In this document: positions 36,861 to 49,400 of the stretch, piece by piece
Layout: every line of letters begins with the position of its first letter
How positions within the stretch are numbered: position 1 is the first letter of the stretch
DNA from: Eudorina sp. 2006-703-Eu-15
Taxonomy: Eukaryota > Chlorophyta > Chlorophyceae > Chlamydomonadales > Volvocaceae
Length of the DNA: 64,000 nt
NCBI GenBank assembly: GCA_003117195.1
Contig: BDSI01000007.1
Location: 868,001-932,000 of the forward strand
Direction of reading: 5' to 3'
Made by a program: the position numbers and the translations under genes
The notes under the pieces: generated by a model
What the model saw: only the letters and a program-made list of their open reading frames with translations
What the model was told of the DNA's origin: nothing
The model's database searches: none

Positions 36861-39800
36861 CCCGCGGGTCGGCACCCGGCGGTTCGGACCTTCCGGTTGC
36901 GGGCACGCGACGGTGAGGGGGGAGATTCTAACTAGTGTAGTTGTAGTAACCCTTTTGGGTCGGCGGGATGCCTGGCTTTGGTCAGAGTGTCCCGCGGGAC
37001 CGTTGGATGCGAGCACAGGACGGATGGTGCAGCAGAGGCACTAGGTGATCCCATGAAACAAGTTTACTTAGGCCCCGGGCCAGAGGTATTTAAACAAGGC
37101 GAAGGTTATGTGAGGTGGTGCTCGAGATGGTTGAGATCGGGCACCCGTCGTAGCAGCTGGAAGGCCGCAGAGGAAGTGGGGTCGAGAGAACTTTGCAGGA
37201 AAAGACAGATGCACAGATGCAGATCCAGGCAGGAGGTCCGCAGGTCGGGTGCCGGCACCGCGTGACGGCCTGCGGCGGCGGCGACCGGTGCCTCAGCCGT
37301 GTTGGGACGCGGACGCGTTCCACTGGCATGTGGGGCTGCCCTGCCGCGCACCCAGACCATCGGATGGGCTACAGATGCTAGATGCAAAGCCAGGTGCAAG
37401 AATTGCCTCTGCACGCGCTCCCGGCGGGCGGTGCACGCCGCAACTGAGGTACACTGTTGTGTTGCTATCGTAAACCCTACACTCGCAACGCTCAGCACAT
37501 CTGCGCAGTTGGCGCCGGCTGTAGAGTTTGAAGCCCCCCGTTATCATTTTCATCGCCGTTTCCGGGTGCTGTGCACCGTGAGTATGTCGTGAGCTCGTTT
37601 TTGGCACGCACGATGGCAGGGCGCATCCGAGTTGGGTTCTTCGTACTATGGCGGCACTTTCATCGTGTTGTGTTATTTATCGAGATTTCGGTTGGGGTTG
37701 AACGGTTCGGCCACGTGTCACCGAAGGGGCTTTCAGGTGCTGAATCCGTGTAGATGCCGATCCAGGAGGCGTCCGGTAGACGTCGGCGACCTTCGCCCCC
37801 TACCGTTTGTCGGGTTGCAATGCTGAGCTCTTGAAAGCAAATTTTGCCGCGGCGGTGAATTTCATGGCCATGGGCACGCTGTCAGGGGCCGCCGCCTCCG
37901 ACTCACGGGGGCTGAGGTCTTGAGCTCCCATTGACGATCGATTTGTGAGTGCCGACAGGGGGAGACAGAAGAGAGAGAGTGAGAGAAGAGACTGGTGTCA
38001 TTAGGCGCGTGGGACAGGCAGGGAGGGTGGTCCCGAGTCCCGAGTCCCGAGTGTTACTACTACTGCACGAGAATGAGCTGCGTTACGCGGCCCGTGTGGC
38101 GAAGTGTGTCGGAGGAGGTTGCGGTTGATGGGTGCTTCGGCGGACGCCCCCGTGCACGGTCCGCCGGACAGGCGAGGGTGGTGTATGCATGCAGCAATGA
38201 AACGGCGGCGGGTGTCGCAGGACTGTCTGAGGCCTCGCGCTGAGGGCCGGTGGTCCCTTGTAATCCGGTATAACAGCAGCAAGGGATAGACAGCGCATGC
38301 CAACCGTTTGCATGTAACGGTAGCTGCTCTTAACCGTACCGTATGCGCGTATCTCCATCTCCACAGGAAGGTATGATACCGTACCGTATTTATCAGCCCT
38401 TGATAATTTAATCATGAGTTTCAGTACGGCAGCATGAGAGCCCAGCAAACCTGCTTGCTAAGGTATATTTCGCATTGCGATCCCATTGCGTCCGCTGGCT
38501 CGTGTTTTTTTAAAGGATGTTACAGCGTGTTGTGAAGGGGCCACTGGGCCTGCTCCCCCTTGAGGCAGCGATGGCTCCACGCACCTGCGCTTGCCTACGA
38601 TTCCCTGACAGTCCGAGAGGCCACGGTGCATGGGGGCCAAGGGTTGAATAAAGTGCTTAGCTAATGCTCATGTATCATGTTGATGCTGACGGGCGGGAGC
38701 TGTTGACCCGCGTAGACCTGCCGGACCCACGGGTCTGCATAATGGCACTGGTTAAGTCCTGTACATGACGTAGTACACTAATTATGTTTCCATGGACATC
38801 TTCAGCTCGTTTCGGTGTGGATCCTGGCCTTTGTTACAACCTTCTCCGTAGCAGGCAGACCAACAGACTCGTCGCTGACTCGGCTATACTACTGCAAGGT
38901 TAATACTTCCAGGTCAGATCTTACAGCTACGCAAAGATGCGGTTTAGCAGCGCCACAGTGCGCTTCGCGATGGGCGCAGCTGATTTACTGGCACATCATA
39001 CGTAATCCCTGTATGTTATGTTACAGTGTGTGATTATGTATGCTGGCGCAGCGTGTAACCCCGACCAAGCTGCAAAACAGGAGCAAATCGGCAGTTAAAG
39101 CATGCATTTTTTAGGATGGATCTCAAGATAATCGTAGCGTGATACCTTTGGACAGGAAGCGAACATGTGTGAGAAAAGAAGTACGCAAAGAAGTACGGGC
39201 TGCATCGGGTCGTGTCCAAAATCTTACGAAATCTTGTACTGTCTTTTCAAAAACTTAATACATTGGCTATGTACAATCAAGAAACTTGAACGATTGTAAT
39301 GTAACGACAGCGTATATGCATAATCACTTCATGCGTGAGTCAGCTTTAGCGACTCAGGCTTGCGAGCGGCTTACAAAAGTAATATACACCGGCTTCAAGG
39401 TAATAGGCTCAACGTGTTCTGGCAATTTTTAGAGCTGTCCTGGATTTGTTTCGCTTATGGGAGCAGCAGTTGCGTTTGGTGCACCGGCCGGTTGCTTGTG
39501 TCTGGCGTTATGGTTTGGGTACGTTGTGATGGTTTGGCGGCTTTGGAAGTTTTGCCTTCATAGGGCACATTGCATCCACTTCGGGCCGGTTTATGATTGC
39601 GCGTGAACGCTGTGTCATCGAAAACTGCAAGATTGGTTATAAACGCAAAATGAATTTGTGACTTGCTTGCCATGTGCACCTGGTCGTCCGACCTTCAGGC
39701 ACAGCGATTGCACAAACACGCGACGGACTCGTCCAGTCGGACAGCAGCAAGCTTGAAGGCTGCATTGCCGGCACATCCTATACTATTGTCTCGCTGCGAC

Positions 39801-40146
39801 TGTCGTCGATTCGCCCCTCCTTCCGCAGTTGGGTGCGCGCGCCAGTGGTACCTGCAGCGCGAGACTGAGCCGCCTGGTCGCCCGCGGATGCTCCCGCCCG
39901 CCTGGGCACCTAAATACATCCGTACATACAATTACAGGACCCATAATAGCTCACATTTGCAGCGCGTAGAGCAGCTGTGTGGCGGCCTTGAGGGGAGCGC
40001 CCGAACGAGCCGCGGGCTCACGGCCCGCCGGGCGCGGCCGACTGTGCACGGCCTGCGCTCCAGCTCGCTAAGTACCGGGCCTCTTCGAGTACAACGGACA
40101 ACGACTTTCAGGCTAAGCTTGTTATTGCCAGTAGTGAAGCTGCGGT
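36861..40146. other. Intergenic region between the PPR gene and an unrecognised gene
   Basis: No gene is recognised. TGTAA at 38259-38263 and 38312-38316 are possible distal poly(A) signals. From about 38640 to 39680 the DNA is AT-rich and probably contains the promoter of the next gene. The 39680-40146 stretch returns to high GC and could be its 5' UTR or carry an unidentified first exon. Confidence 0.5.
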
Positions 40147-41110
40147 ATGATGGGTTCATCGGAGGCGGCCCCCTGGCCGGTGCCCTACCACCATCTTCAC
40201 CCCGCCGAGGCGCCGCCACAGCCCGAAGCCGCGTGTTGCGGCCGTTTCAGGGCGACCGGTGGCGGCAGTGGCAGCAACAGCAATAGCTGCAGCAGCAGCA
40301 GTCGCGTCGGAGGTGCTCCTCTTTCCACGGTTCCGTCCTTGACTGAATCTGAAGAGGACCAGCTCCGACGACTGGAGGAGGAGATTCTGGAGGCGGCCGC
40401 GACGGCGACCAAGGCGCCGGCGGCGACGCGGTCTGCCGCCGCCGCGCTGCTCCGCCGCGGCCGCCGCGACCGACAGTGGAAGCACCGCATTCTGGCTGTG
40501 GCAGCTTTCAAGACGGAGGGTGCGCGGCGACGGCTCATCGAGGAAGACATCCTCTCCGTCGCTGCCAGCGTTTGCAGCGAGATGGGCAGTTGTGCATCGG
40601 GATGCTACAGCCTTGACGAGGCGCCGTCACAGCCTCAGCAGCCATGGCGTCTGGGGCAGAGTGGCTCGACGGGGCCTCTGACCGTTCGCAGCGGCGGCGG
40701 CGGTGGCGGTGCAGCGGCGGATGGTCCGAACGGCCGTTGGAGCGCGCCCGTGTACGGCCGCAACCGAGGGGTGTTTACAGACGAGGACGAGGTGGGTCGG
40801 AAGGTGACCTGCGCACACGTAGCGAACCGGAGGGAGGTGTCCTTTGCGTTCATCCGTACATCCGTACCCTCTTTGGACACCCTTGCGTTTCGGCATCCAT
40901 GGGCCCAGCGGGACGGGCCGTCCCAATCACCGTCTTCATTCCGCCGCCGCTCGCCGCCGCGGCAGCACTCTATTAACATGTTCTGCTGATTGCGACAAGG
41001 TCTTGTTGCTCTCAAACTCGTCCTTGAACCCGGGCCCATCGTGAACCCCGTGCCCCCTCCGTTGGTGACAGGATGTCATGAACAAGATCTTGGGCGGGCC
41101 CGCCACCTAG
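40147..41110 (+). CDS. Unrecognised 227-aa protein
   Basis: Two exons, 40147-40791 and 41072-41110, join in phase 0 (donor GTGGGT, acceptor gtgacag) to a protein ending DVMNKILGGPAT. ATG 40147 follows an in-frame TGA at 40135. The N-terminal 55 residues are Pro/Gly/Ser/Asn-rich. Residues 58-150 are charged and helical-looking (TESEEDQLRRLEEEILEAAA, later RRDRQWKHRILAVAAFKTEG and RRRLIEEDILSVAAS). A Gly/Ser/Pro-rich part and the acidic FTDEDE stretch precede the short last exon. There is no signal peptide, TM segment or known domain that I recognise. Codon use is high-GC like its neighbours. Support is coding-like composition, continuity over 645 nt and the in-phase splice; an upstream exon is possible. 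Confidence 0.55.
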
Positions 41111-41500
41111 CGGGGCCTGCCACCCCGCGGCGTGGGTCCGACCCAGGGAGGACCAGGGTCCGGGCATCTCGCACTGAGCGCACCCGAGGAGGCGCGTCCC
41201 GAGCGTCGTCGTTGACCTCGCCCGGGCTTGGGCTTGGGCTTGGGCTTGCGACGCGAACGGGCTGTGTGCTTATGGGTATGTTGTGTGTCTCTTGGGCGTT
41301 GCCTAGATTGGCAAGAGCAGACCCGGTCTGAATGCACGTAGACAGCAGCAGATCGGGGCCTGGTTCGACCGAGTTCCCAACGGGATGTGGCGGTCTTGAG
41401 GGTGAGGGCGATGGGATGAGGGCGGTGGGGATGAGGGCGATGGAGATGGATGCACATTCATTTGAGGAGCGGGGTGGACGGGCAGGGATCCCATGGCAGG

Positions 41501-41550
41501 CAGGCGTAGGCAGGTGTAGGCAGGTGTAGGCAGGCGTAGGCAGGCGTAGG
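41501..41550. repeat. 10-bp tandem repeat
   Basis: Five units of CAGGCGTAGG with one C/T variant (CAGGTGTAGG in units 2 and 3). Confidence 0.92.
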
Positions 41551-44111
41551 CGTGCGATGGCAGCCAAACGACAGGCCCATGTCACGGCACGCGCGGACCC
41601 GAGCTGTTGCAAGTATGGCGCAACGCGCCGGACTCGTGCGTTTTTTGGTTGGCGGTTGATGATAAGGCTACCGTATCACTGACGGGTCGACCAACGGCCA
41701 CAGCGGACGAGCTACGGGCTCGGCCTTGGCATTCTTTGCGCACGGCGCACAGGCAGGTTACGAATATGCCGTGGTACGGACGACATCAATAATCTAATGT
41801 GCCACACAGCGGCTCTTTGAAGTAGGATGTGCTGGTGGAGAAATTGACGGACCCACGGGTCGGTCTGGACACCTGGGCGGATGGACAGGAGCGGCGTTGT
41901 GGTTTCTGGAATTACGTAACGGGTCCTCTTTTATGTCTAATGTGTCATCCAGGTCAGATGCCCGTACGGTTGGGGTTGTACGAGTCTGCCGTGCTGTAGG
42001 ACGGGGCGGCTGGACGTTTCGGGGCCAGGGGTCCAAGGGCTCACTTCTGGTGTGTGCGGCAGGGCTGCGGTAGGGCTCCCATTCACATGCTGGGTGTGTG
42101 CTGCTGTGCTCTGTTCGTTATTGTCATTGTCAAGTGCCGTAGTAGTTGTATGGGCGCGTGGGGTTGGTGATTTTTCCGGTCACCTACACTGTCTCTAGAG
42201 TGCCAATGGCACGCGCGTGCATTCACGCACCCAGAGCCTTCGTCACATTTGACGCTAACGACTGCACTTGTTCGTACGCCATGTTCGTACGCTATGTTCG
42301 TACACAAGAGGATCTACCTCAGCCTCTGTGGTATTCATGTTCTCAAGGCGAAACCAGATTTTGCTGGTCTGATCACGGTCAACGGACGGACGGACGGACG
42401 GACGCGCACGCGCCGCGTACGACCGTGTTTTGGTAGGTAGGAGCCTCTGCCAGCCAGTCAGTGTACGAGCATTGAACGGAGCAAGTGAAGTGGGAGGGAG
42501 GAAGCCCTCGAGTGGTCTGTTTGATCGGTCACGTAGCTGCGACCTGTATTTCCCGTACTCCTTCATCCGGCCTTCATCCGATGTGTTGTTGTTATGTCCT
42601 GTGAGCTGTCTTGGGGTTTCCCAACGACCACCATCGGCGGGTCACTACCCCGGTGGTGGTGAGACTTGTGACCATACCCTCGGGTGGCGGAGTTGAGTGA
42701 TGCCGTGGGGCTCGAGAGGGCGTGAGCCGGTGCCGACACGCCCCGTTTTTGTCGCAAAGCATGGGCGTGGGGGGATGTACATACGGCGGTGTAGATCAAG
42801 CGGCGTCGTGCATCCGTACTAGAATGTACGGATGTATGTGGAGGGCCTGTCTTGTTGTCACGGTGTTGCTCCGGGGGCGCGTCTGTGCCTTGCCTGATTA
42901 CCGTTGTGGGTCACGTGAATGCGCTTCGGTCCTGACGTGTGTGACGACCTCTGCAGCAGCGGGGCAGAGGTGGTTGAAAGCGATCGAGATTGAAAGCGAT
43001 CGAGAAGCCCACAACATGTGAGGTGGTGCGCCTGTCCAAGCAACCACCACATCGCGTGTTGGCGGTGATCTAGTGTGTGTGAACAAGCCCGCGGAACCCA
43101 GACGAGAGAGGTGGCGAATGTAGAATTTGTGGATGGCTCATGCCGAGTCGCTGGGGGGACCCACGGGTCCCTCATGTACGGCATCCGTACAAGGTTCCCT
43201 GGACCCTTTGAGACGGAGCTGTGGAAAGGACGGTGCGCCGTCCCGCGATGGTGGGCGGTTCAAAGTGTGTGTGTGCCTCGAAGCGAGCTGGGTGGGTCAC
43301 AGAGGGGCGGGGCGGGGCATACAACGCCAAACGCCGGAACCCAGGGGCCAGAGCAAGAGGCACCAGCCCTACCGCCTCTTGTGCCGGGTGTTCCGATGTG
43401 CGTGGCCCAGGCCGGGCCACCACCCCAAGCCTTACCGGAGGCTTTCGGGGGAAGGGTCCTGCGGGGAGGTCTTGACATGATGGAAGCCCGGTGTGTTACC
43501 ACCCCTGCAACATCGCACTGCAGGACGAGACACGGCAGGCCTGCTGCGGTTGTAATACAGTAGGCGGCGGTTGTGGGCGAGTGTTATTGGGGCCCGGAGC
43601 TGGAAGGCGAAGCTTGGCATGAGGTCTTGGTTTCCCCACTGACACTGCAGGCCGTGCGATGTTGCTGATGTGAGCTGGAAACGCTGCTCTCCCGCGTGGC
43701 ATTTCTAGGGCAGCTGGGAGAGCAGCACCCAGGATCGCCTTTCAGGCGGCGCATCGCCGCTGGGTCTCATTTGGAGGAATCAATGAATGAATGTTACAGC
43801 GGAGCCCACAAGAATTTACGGTGGTGGCATGGAGCCTCGTCCTGCCGCCCGTGCCGTTGCGGGCGGGTGAGATTGACGGGTCGGGGTCGTGCCGGTCATG
43901 CCGGGCGGGCGGGACCGCGGGGGCGCACGGCTCAGCCACGAGGCCCCCAAGGCAACCTCCGCATGCTCGCCAGTTTTGGGGTACGGCAGCCGTGACCGGC
44001 GGGTCGCTGGGACAGCGGTACGGCTACCGCACATCCGGTGCCTGTACTTACGGCACACAACATTCTTGGCTATCCCCTTTCTCCTCCTACATAAAACACA
44101 ATGGAGTAACA

Positions 44112-44141
44112 CATCCATCCATCCATCCATCCATCCATCCA
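44112..44141. repeat. CATC tetranucleotide microsatellite
   Basis: An uninterrupted run of seven CATC units. A shorter CATC run occurs at 50118-50131 in a subtilase intron. Confidence 0.93.
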
Positions 44142-46416
44142 CATTCCACAATTTCATCCATCCATGGGAAGCGAGGCGGCACATGTGCGGCGGTGAGGAG
44201 CGGCCGACAGAAGCGGCCGCCGGCGCTCCAGGTGTGCGGGCCGCCCCGCACGTCCCCGGTCCCACATCCGTCCACAAGCCGTACAGCCGTACTGTACCGT
44301 ACTCGGAGGCTGGCCTCCCGCCCCCGCCCGGCTTCCCGCCGACTCCGTGTGACTTTACTTGACTACAGGATGTGATGCCGTATGCAGTGCAGTGTCGTAC
44401 AGTACCGTACCGGAATCGGCATGATTCCGTACCGCAGATGTCCGTAATGTAAGAGGGGTTTTACGCCCCAAAGCTCTACGGCAGCCCTGGCCGACGTGGC
44501 AACACGCCGTACAACCTGTCAACGATGTGATGTCAAGTGCCGGTACAGCAAAAAAACACAGACCTAACCAACCACCAGGCCACACGGCAGTGGCCCCCAT
44601 GTTAGATGCACACATTCCATACTTGTCTGGTAAACCAGGCACATATGTGACTAGGCACACACCGGCGCCGTACTTGGCGCCCTCTCGGCGCAGCACGCAA
44701 TCGCTCGCCCCACCTCACCTCAACACACCACACCACGTCTTCCCCCACACCTCATATCATAGGGCCCTCGCACCGAGGCCCCAAGCACGCCGGTCACCCG
44801 CCCGAGTCTTCCCGCCCGCCCAATCAACATGTATTTACAGAATGTACAAGTACTTTACCACTCCTGTACGACAAGCAGATCACAAGCAAGGACCACAAAA
44901 GAAGTGAGAGGGCGAGTGTTCGCGCACCGACACGCAAGCATCGGTGTTTGTGTTTGCGTGTGTGTTTGCGTGAGTCCTACATCTCGCTCCTGGCTCCCTC
45001 GCCACCCCTACATGCACAGTCGCACCGCGGCCTCTGTCCCTTCCATACAGCCGCCAAACTGAACCCCTCGCCGCCGAATGTTCATGTCACCAACAGCCGC
45101 TGCGCCGCCGTCTTCTGATGCGATATGAACGTCATCATCATGTCCCTCCGCCCGAAGAGGCCTTACATCGGGCCCCCCGGCGCATCACAAACCCACTCCC
45201 GCACCCGCGCCCCCGTCTCTCGCGCCGTCCTCCCCCCGCCACTCTTCTTAAATTGTACGGATCGTCCAGCTGTACATCGGTGCTTGCAGAGCACCAAGTC
45301 GTCGTACACCACCGACGACGATGACGTTCACGCCGTCTGGGATCATGCGTACTGATCCCACCACGCGCGACAGCCGGTGCGGCGGTTGGGTGTGCGGTGG
45401 GTTTCCGTACTCATCTGTGCCATTTATGTTCTTAGCAGTGCGCATGCCTTCGGGTGCCCTCCACCTCACAGGCAGTACGACACCAGCCTGCCCGAGCGCG
45501 GCCGCCGATCTAACGCCAAAGGAGGACTCGAAGGAGGGGCCGCCCGTCCCCACACGCAAATTCCGGAGGCATCAAATTCCGGCAAATGATCTCCTTGTTT
45601 GCCGTTGGAGGGAGCAGACCTCGCCTGTACAAAGGTACCTAGGGGCGGTCCCAGCCATTTTATTAATGCAATCTGTCGTTCATTCGGGTGCCCCGCCTTC
45701 GCTCATTCGAACGCCCCATATCCCATCCCTTGGCCTCCAACGTGTCCTCCGCCCCGCCCTCCCTTTCCCCCATCCCTCCATCACTCCTCCGTTCGTTTCT
45801 CCCCGCCTTCCTTCCTTCCTTCCTTCCCGGACGCAAATAGATACACCCCGACATCTATCTAGATGCTCCGCGGCAGCGGGCCCAGCGAAGGCCTCCCTTG
45901 GTCAACACGCGACGTGGAGGACCGACGCCTCCTTCGTACTCATGGTACGGTACCTGTACGACACCTGCTGACAGAGCAGCGACGCCCCCGAGCCACCTGC
46001 GCGCCCAAGCACGGATCCACCTCACATCGGCCTCCCAAAGCCGCTCCCCCATCCATCAGATTCCTCACCCCAGCACCTGCCATCTGCCGCACCGCCATTC
46101 GCCGGGTCGGCTCGCTTCTTCTCAACCCTCCACACACCACCCTGATCCATGGTGATGTGCGGCAGCTTCCGGGCTGGTTACCCCGATCAACACGCCACCA
46201 CTTCAACCTCCACACATCTCCACAGCCGCCGGCTCTCCGCAACAGCCAAACGCGGCTCTGGTACCGTACTTGCAAGGAGAAGCTCCACATAACACCTCAG
46301 GCCGGCGTGCCCCCTCGCAGTCAAGCACTGGGGGTCCAAGATTAGGGAGAGCCGGGGACCTCCCAATCCCAAACTCCCGTCCAATCGAAGCCCGCAATCA
46401 ATGGGCCCCCACGCAA

Positions 46417-49400
46417 TCATGCGCTGAGGACGTTGCGCCACGTGAAGTTCGTCGCCGCGGCCGCCGGCAGGAACATGGTGCTGTTGTTAGTGGTGAGGAT
46501 GTCCGCCAGCGTGCCGTCCTTGAGCACGCCATCCCAGATGGTCTGCGAGGCCAGCAGGTTCCACTGTTGCGCGAAGGCCACCCATTCGATGACGTACAAC
46601 TGCAGTACACCGGACGGCAGGCGTGACGTGTACGGCGCGAAGTTGTACGACTGGATGCCGTCGCCGGGCTGGTAGTACACTCGGACACCGGCGAGGTGCT
46701 GGAAGATGGGGCCGCCCAGCACCTGGGCCCCGGTGAGGCCGCGGGTGAGGCTGCTGGACCAAAACGTCCAGCAGCGGACGTTCCAGACGTTCCAGGTGAC
46801 GTTGGGGAAGAGGTCCTGAGGGGGAGGGGTGTAGCGGGGCGTGAGGTGCGCGCGTTTGGCGGCAGGTGGTTTGGGAGTTCGGGGTGAGGGTAGGGGGCCA
46901 GAGGCGGGTGACGGGGTACCGAAGTGTGCGTCCGAGAGTGGTGCTGTGCGCAGGCACCTGTGGCCGACTCGCCTATCTTGGTTTCGCTTTTATCTGATAG
47001 GTTGCGCCCAGCGCATCGCTGCTGCTGCACCCGCAGGAGCTTGTTACCACCAGGGTGGAGTTGACCAGGCTGCCCCGTCCCCCTGAACCTCCCTTGAAAC
47101 ACCCAACCACCGTCACCACCCACATCAGCACAATCACACTCACGTAACTTTTTTACACACGCAGACACGCATGCAAACACGAGCACACAGAGGTTTTTGT
47201 TTTAGACACACGCGGACGGATCCTGAACTCACGATCAGTCGAGTCTGCATGCGGCAGTCGCCCCTTGCCGTACGGTACGACGCCGGGCAATCACGAGGGT
47301 ACATCCACGAGAGTACGGGCGGAGTGCCGTACACGGGTGTGGTGCCCAGGGCGCTGATGGACAGGTTGCCGGGCCAGGCGTCACAGCGGAAGCCGGGGAT
47401 CAGGGTGTTGGTGCTTGGGGGCGTCCACAGATAGTTGGTTGCCAGGCTGCGGGGTCAAGGTCGTTGGGGGCGGCATGGGCATGGGCCGGTAACGATAACG
47501 GTAACGGCAACGGTTTCGTGCAGGGCCAAGGCAACACGGCCATGGGTGCAGATCGATCTCTTAGCCAAGAGGGTTGAACAATGGGGAAGGGGGGGGGTGT
47601 TCTTGACGGGTTTACGGTTTTAGTTGAGGAAAACGGCGCGCTGAAGGTCAGGGGAGAGGATCAGGTGCCGGATATGATTTGAGGCAGACCAGGGTCAGCC
47701 AGGACAGTGCCGGTGGGCGGGCGGTGATGCCGTGGTGAAGCAACTGCAGGCTTGAAACCTTGAATGTACACACCGTATCCTTCGATACACTGAGACTGTC
47801 CCAGCAATCGTCATATGTATATTTGGGGCGACATTCAGTCCAGGGAACTCGGAACTTGCCGTACCTGCTGCTCAAGGAGGTGTAGGCGGTTTGGTTGGTT
47901 CCTGCCGGTACTGTCGTACCCGTACATGTGGCCCACGTGAGTCCCACGGGATTGGACGAGTTGAACTGCGACCACGGAACGCATTCGGGCAGGCACACAC
48001 ACACACATTATTATTCAACGCACACACATGGCATTGTACTTTATGGGCTGGGGCAGGGGCAGTTGTGTCATTTCTCGGGCGTAGGTATGCCCCTTGCATG
48101 TCAGGAATACCTGTTCTGCCCTGCCTAAGAACACACACATGCGGGCGGGTTGCAATTCTAAACACACACATCGCTTCTCGCGGCTCATTTTTTTTCACAC
48201 ACATACACACATATGGGGCACAGCAAACCCTCATCACTCGTGCGAGGGGGGCGGCGGAGGTCCGGGTGCACACGCTCGCCACATTCCTAGTCGACCCGCG
48301 CGGTCCTCTCAGTCGAGTCGACCCTCTTATTGTATCGTTACGCACCCGCGCCGCGAAGTAAAAGTATATCTCGTGAGGCACGTTGCTCTGGAGCGTGATG
48401 CAGGGCGACACGATCATGTGCTGCGTGTCGCTCTGGAAGTCGAAGATCAGCTGGTCGTCGACGTACAGCCGGCTGTTGGGGCCCTGGAGCCGGAAGCAGA
48501 CGCCCGTCGTGAAGTTGAGCGGGCGCAGGTTGGCGCGCGCGTAGCCGTACACGACGGTCTGGTTGTTGGCGGGCGCGCCACCGACGCCGTACAGGGCGTT
48601 TCGCATCTGCGCAGGGTGGATGGGTTGGTGGGCGGGTGGGTGAGAGCGGGTGGGGAGGGACCATGTACGACGCACCAAGGTCATCCGACGGTGAGAGTCG
48701 AGGGGATGCGGCCTGTGTGCGACCTGTGGACGACGGCCGTCTTTGAGTCAGACTAGTCGGTCTGGTCTGGTCTGGCCCCCATGCGGTGCCATGCAGCTGG
48801 CGCCCTCTAGTAAGGACTAAGGAGCTAGGGGCCAGGGACTGGGGGAGAGCGCGTCCCCATATTCAGCAGATGAGTTACGATATCGTACACCGCCGTAAAC
48901 TGCCGACACCCGGGGTGCGAGCTTGCTTCTAAACGTAGGCGCCAAGCGCAGAGGGAAACTGCGCCGCGAGATGAGGTCGCGATGGCTTGGGTTCCAGTGT
49001 GCTGGAGAGCTACGCTGATGCGCCTCACAGCACAAGCCCGCCGGTCTTGATCGCGCCGATTGCGGATATCTCCAAACGCTTCTTGCACGACATCCCGACC
49101 GATATCCCGACCGACCCATGGGCCACCCGCGCGGGGAGTGGTTTGATGTCCCGCGCGGGGCCCCCCTCCCCCAACGAAGACTCACATCCGAGCCGGTCTG
49201 GAAGGCGAAATCGGAGACCGTGGACTGCATCATGCGGTAGTTGTTGGGGTCCTTGTACTGCGCGAAGTAGCCCCGCAGCAGGGGGTCAAGGAAGTCGCCG
49301 AAGGAGGCGGTCTCGTTCCACACCACGTGCCATAGCGCCGGCCTGCCCCAAGGGATGCAAGGTGTGTGAAAAGGTACACAAAACTGTAGGTTTTGAGGTG

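Larger units (their letters stand above)
41111..46416. other. Long intergenic region (5.3 kb)
   Basis: No credible gene is recognised. It contains simple repeats (GGGCTT at 41224-41247; a 10-bp repeat at 41501-41550; CGGA at 42381-42403; CATC at 44112-44141; CCTT at about 45813-45828). Two copies of the 12-bp palindrome occur (41850, 43158). Many GTAC/CGTAC words are seen, notably at 44280-44420. A minus-strand TGTAA (TTACA at 45163) is a possible distal subtilase poly(A) signal. Confidence 0.5.

Noticed and set aside
39672..40286. Plus-strand frame starting MCTWSSDLQAQ as a separate gene
   Set aside because: It runs into the 40147 gene in another frame, ends in poly-Gln from GCAGCA-type sequence and has no domain. 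At most it marks a 5' UTR or unknown first exon.
47966..48004. VCLPECVPWSQ as the start of subtilase exon 18
   Set aside because: It lies in a GT-rich run with an upstream stop and no AG acceptor. The acceptor GGTCGCAG just before FNSSNP keeps phase.
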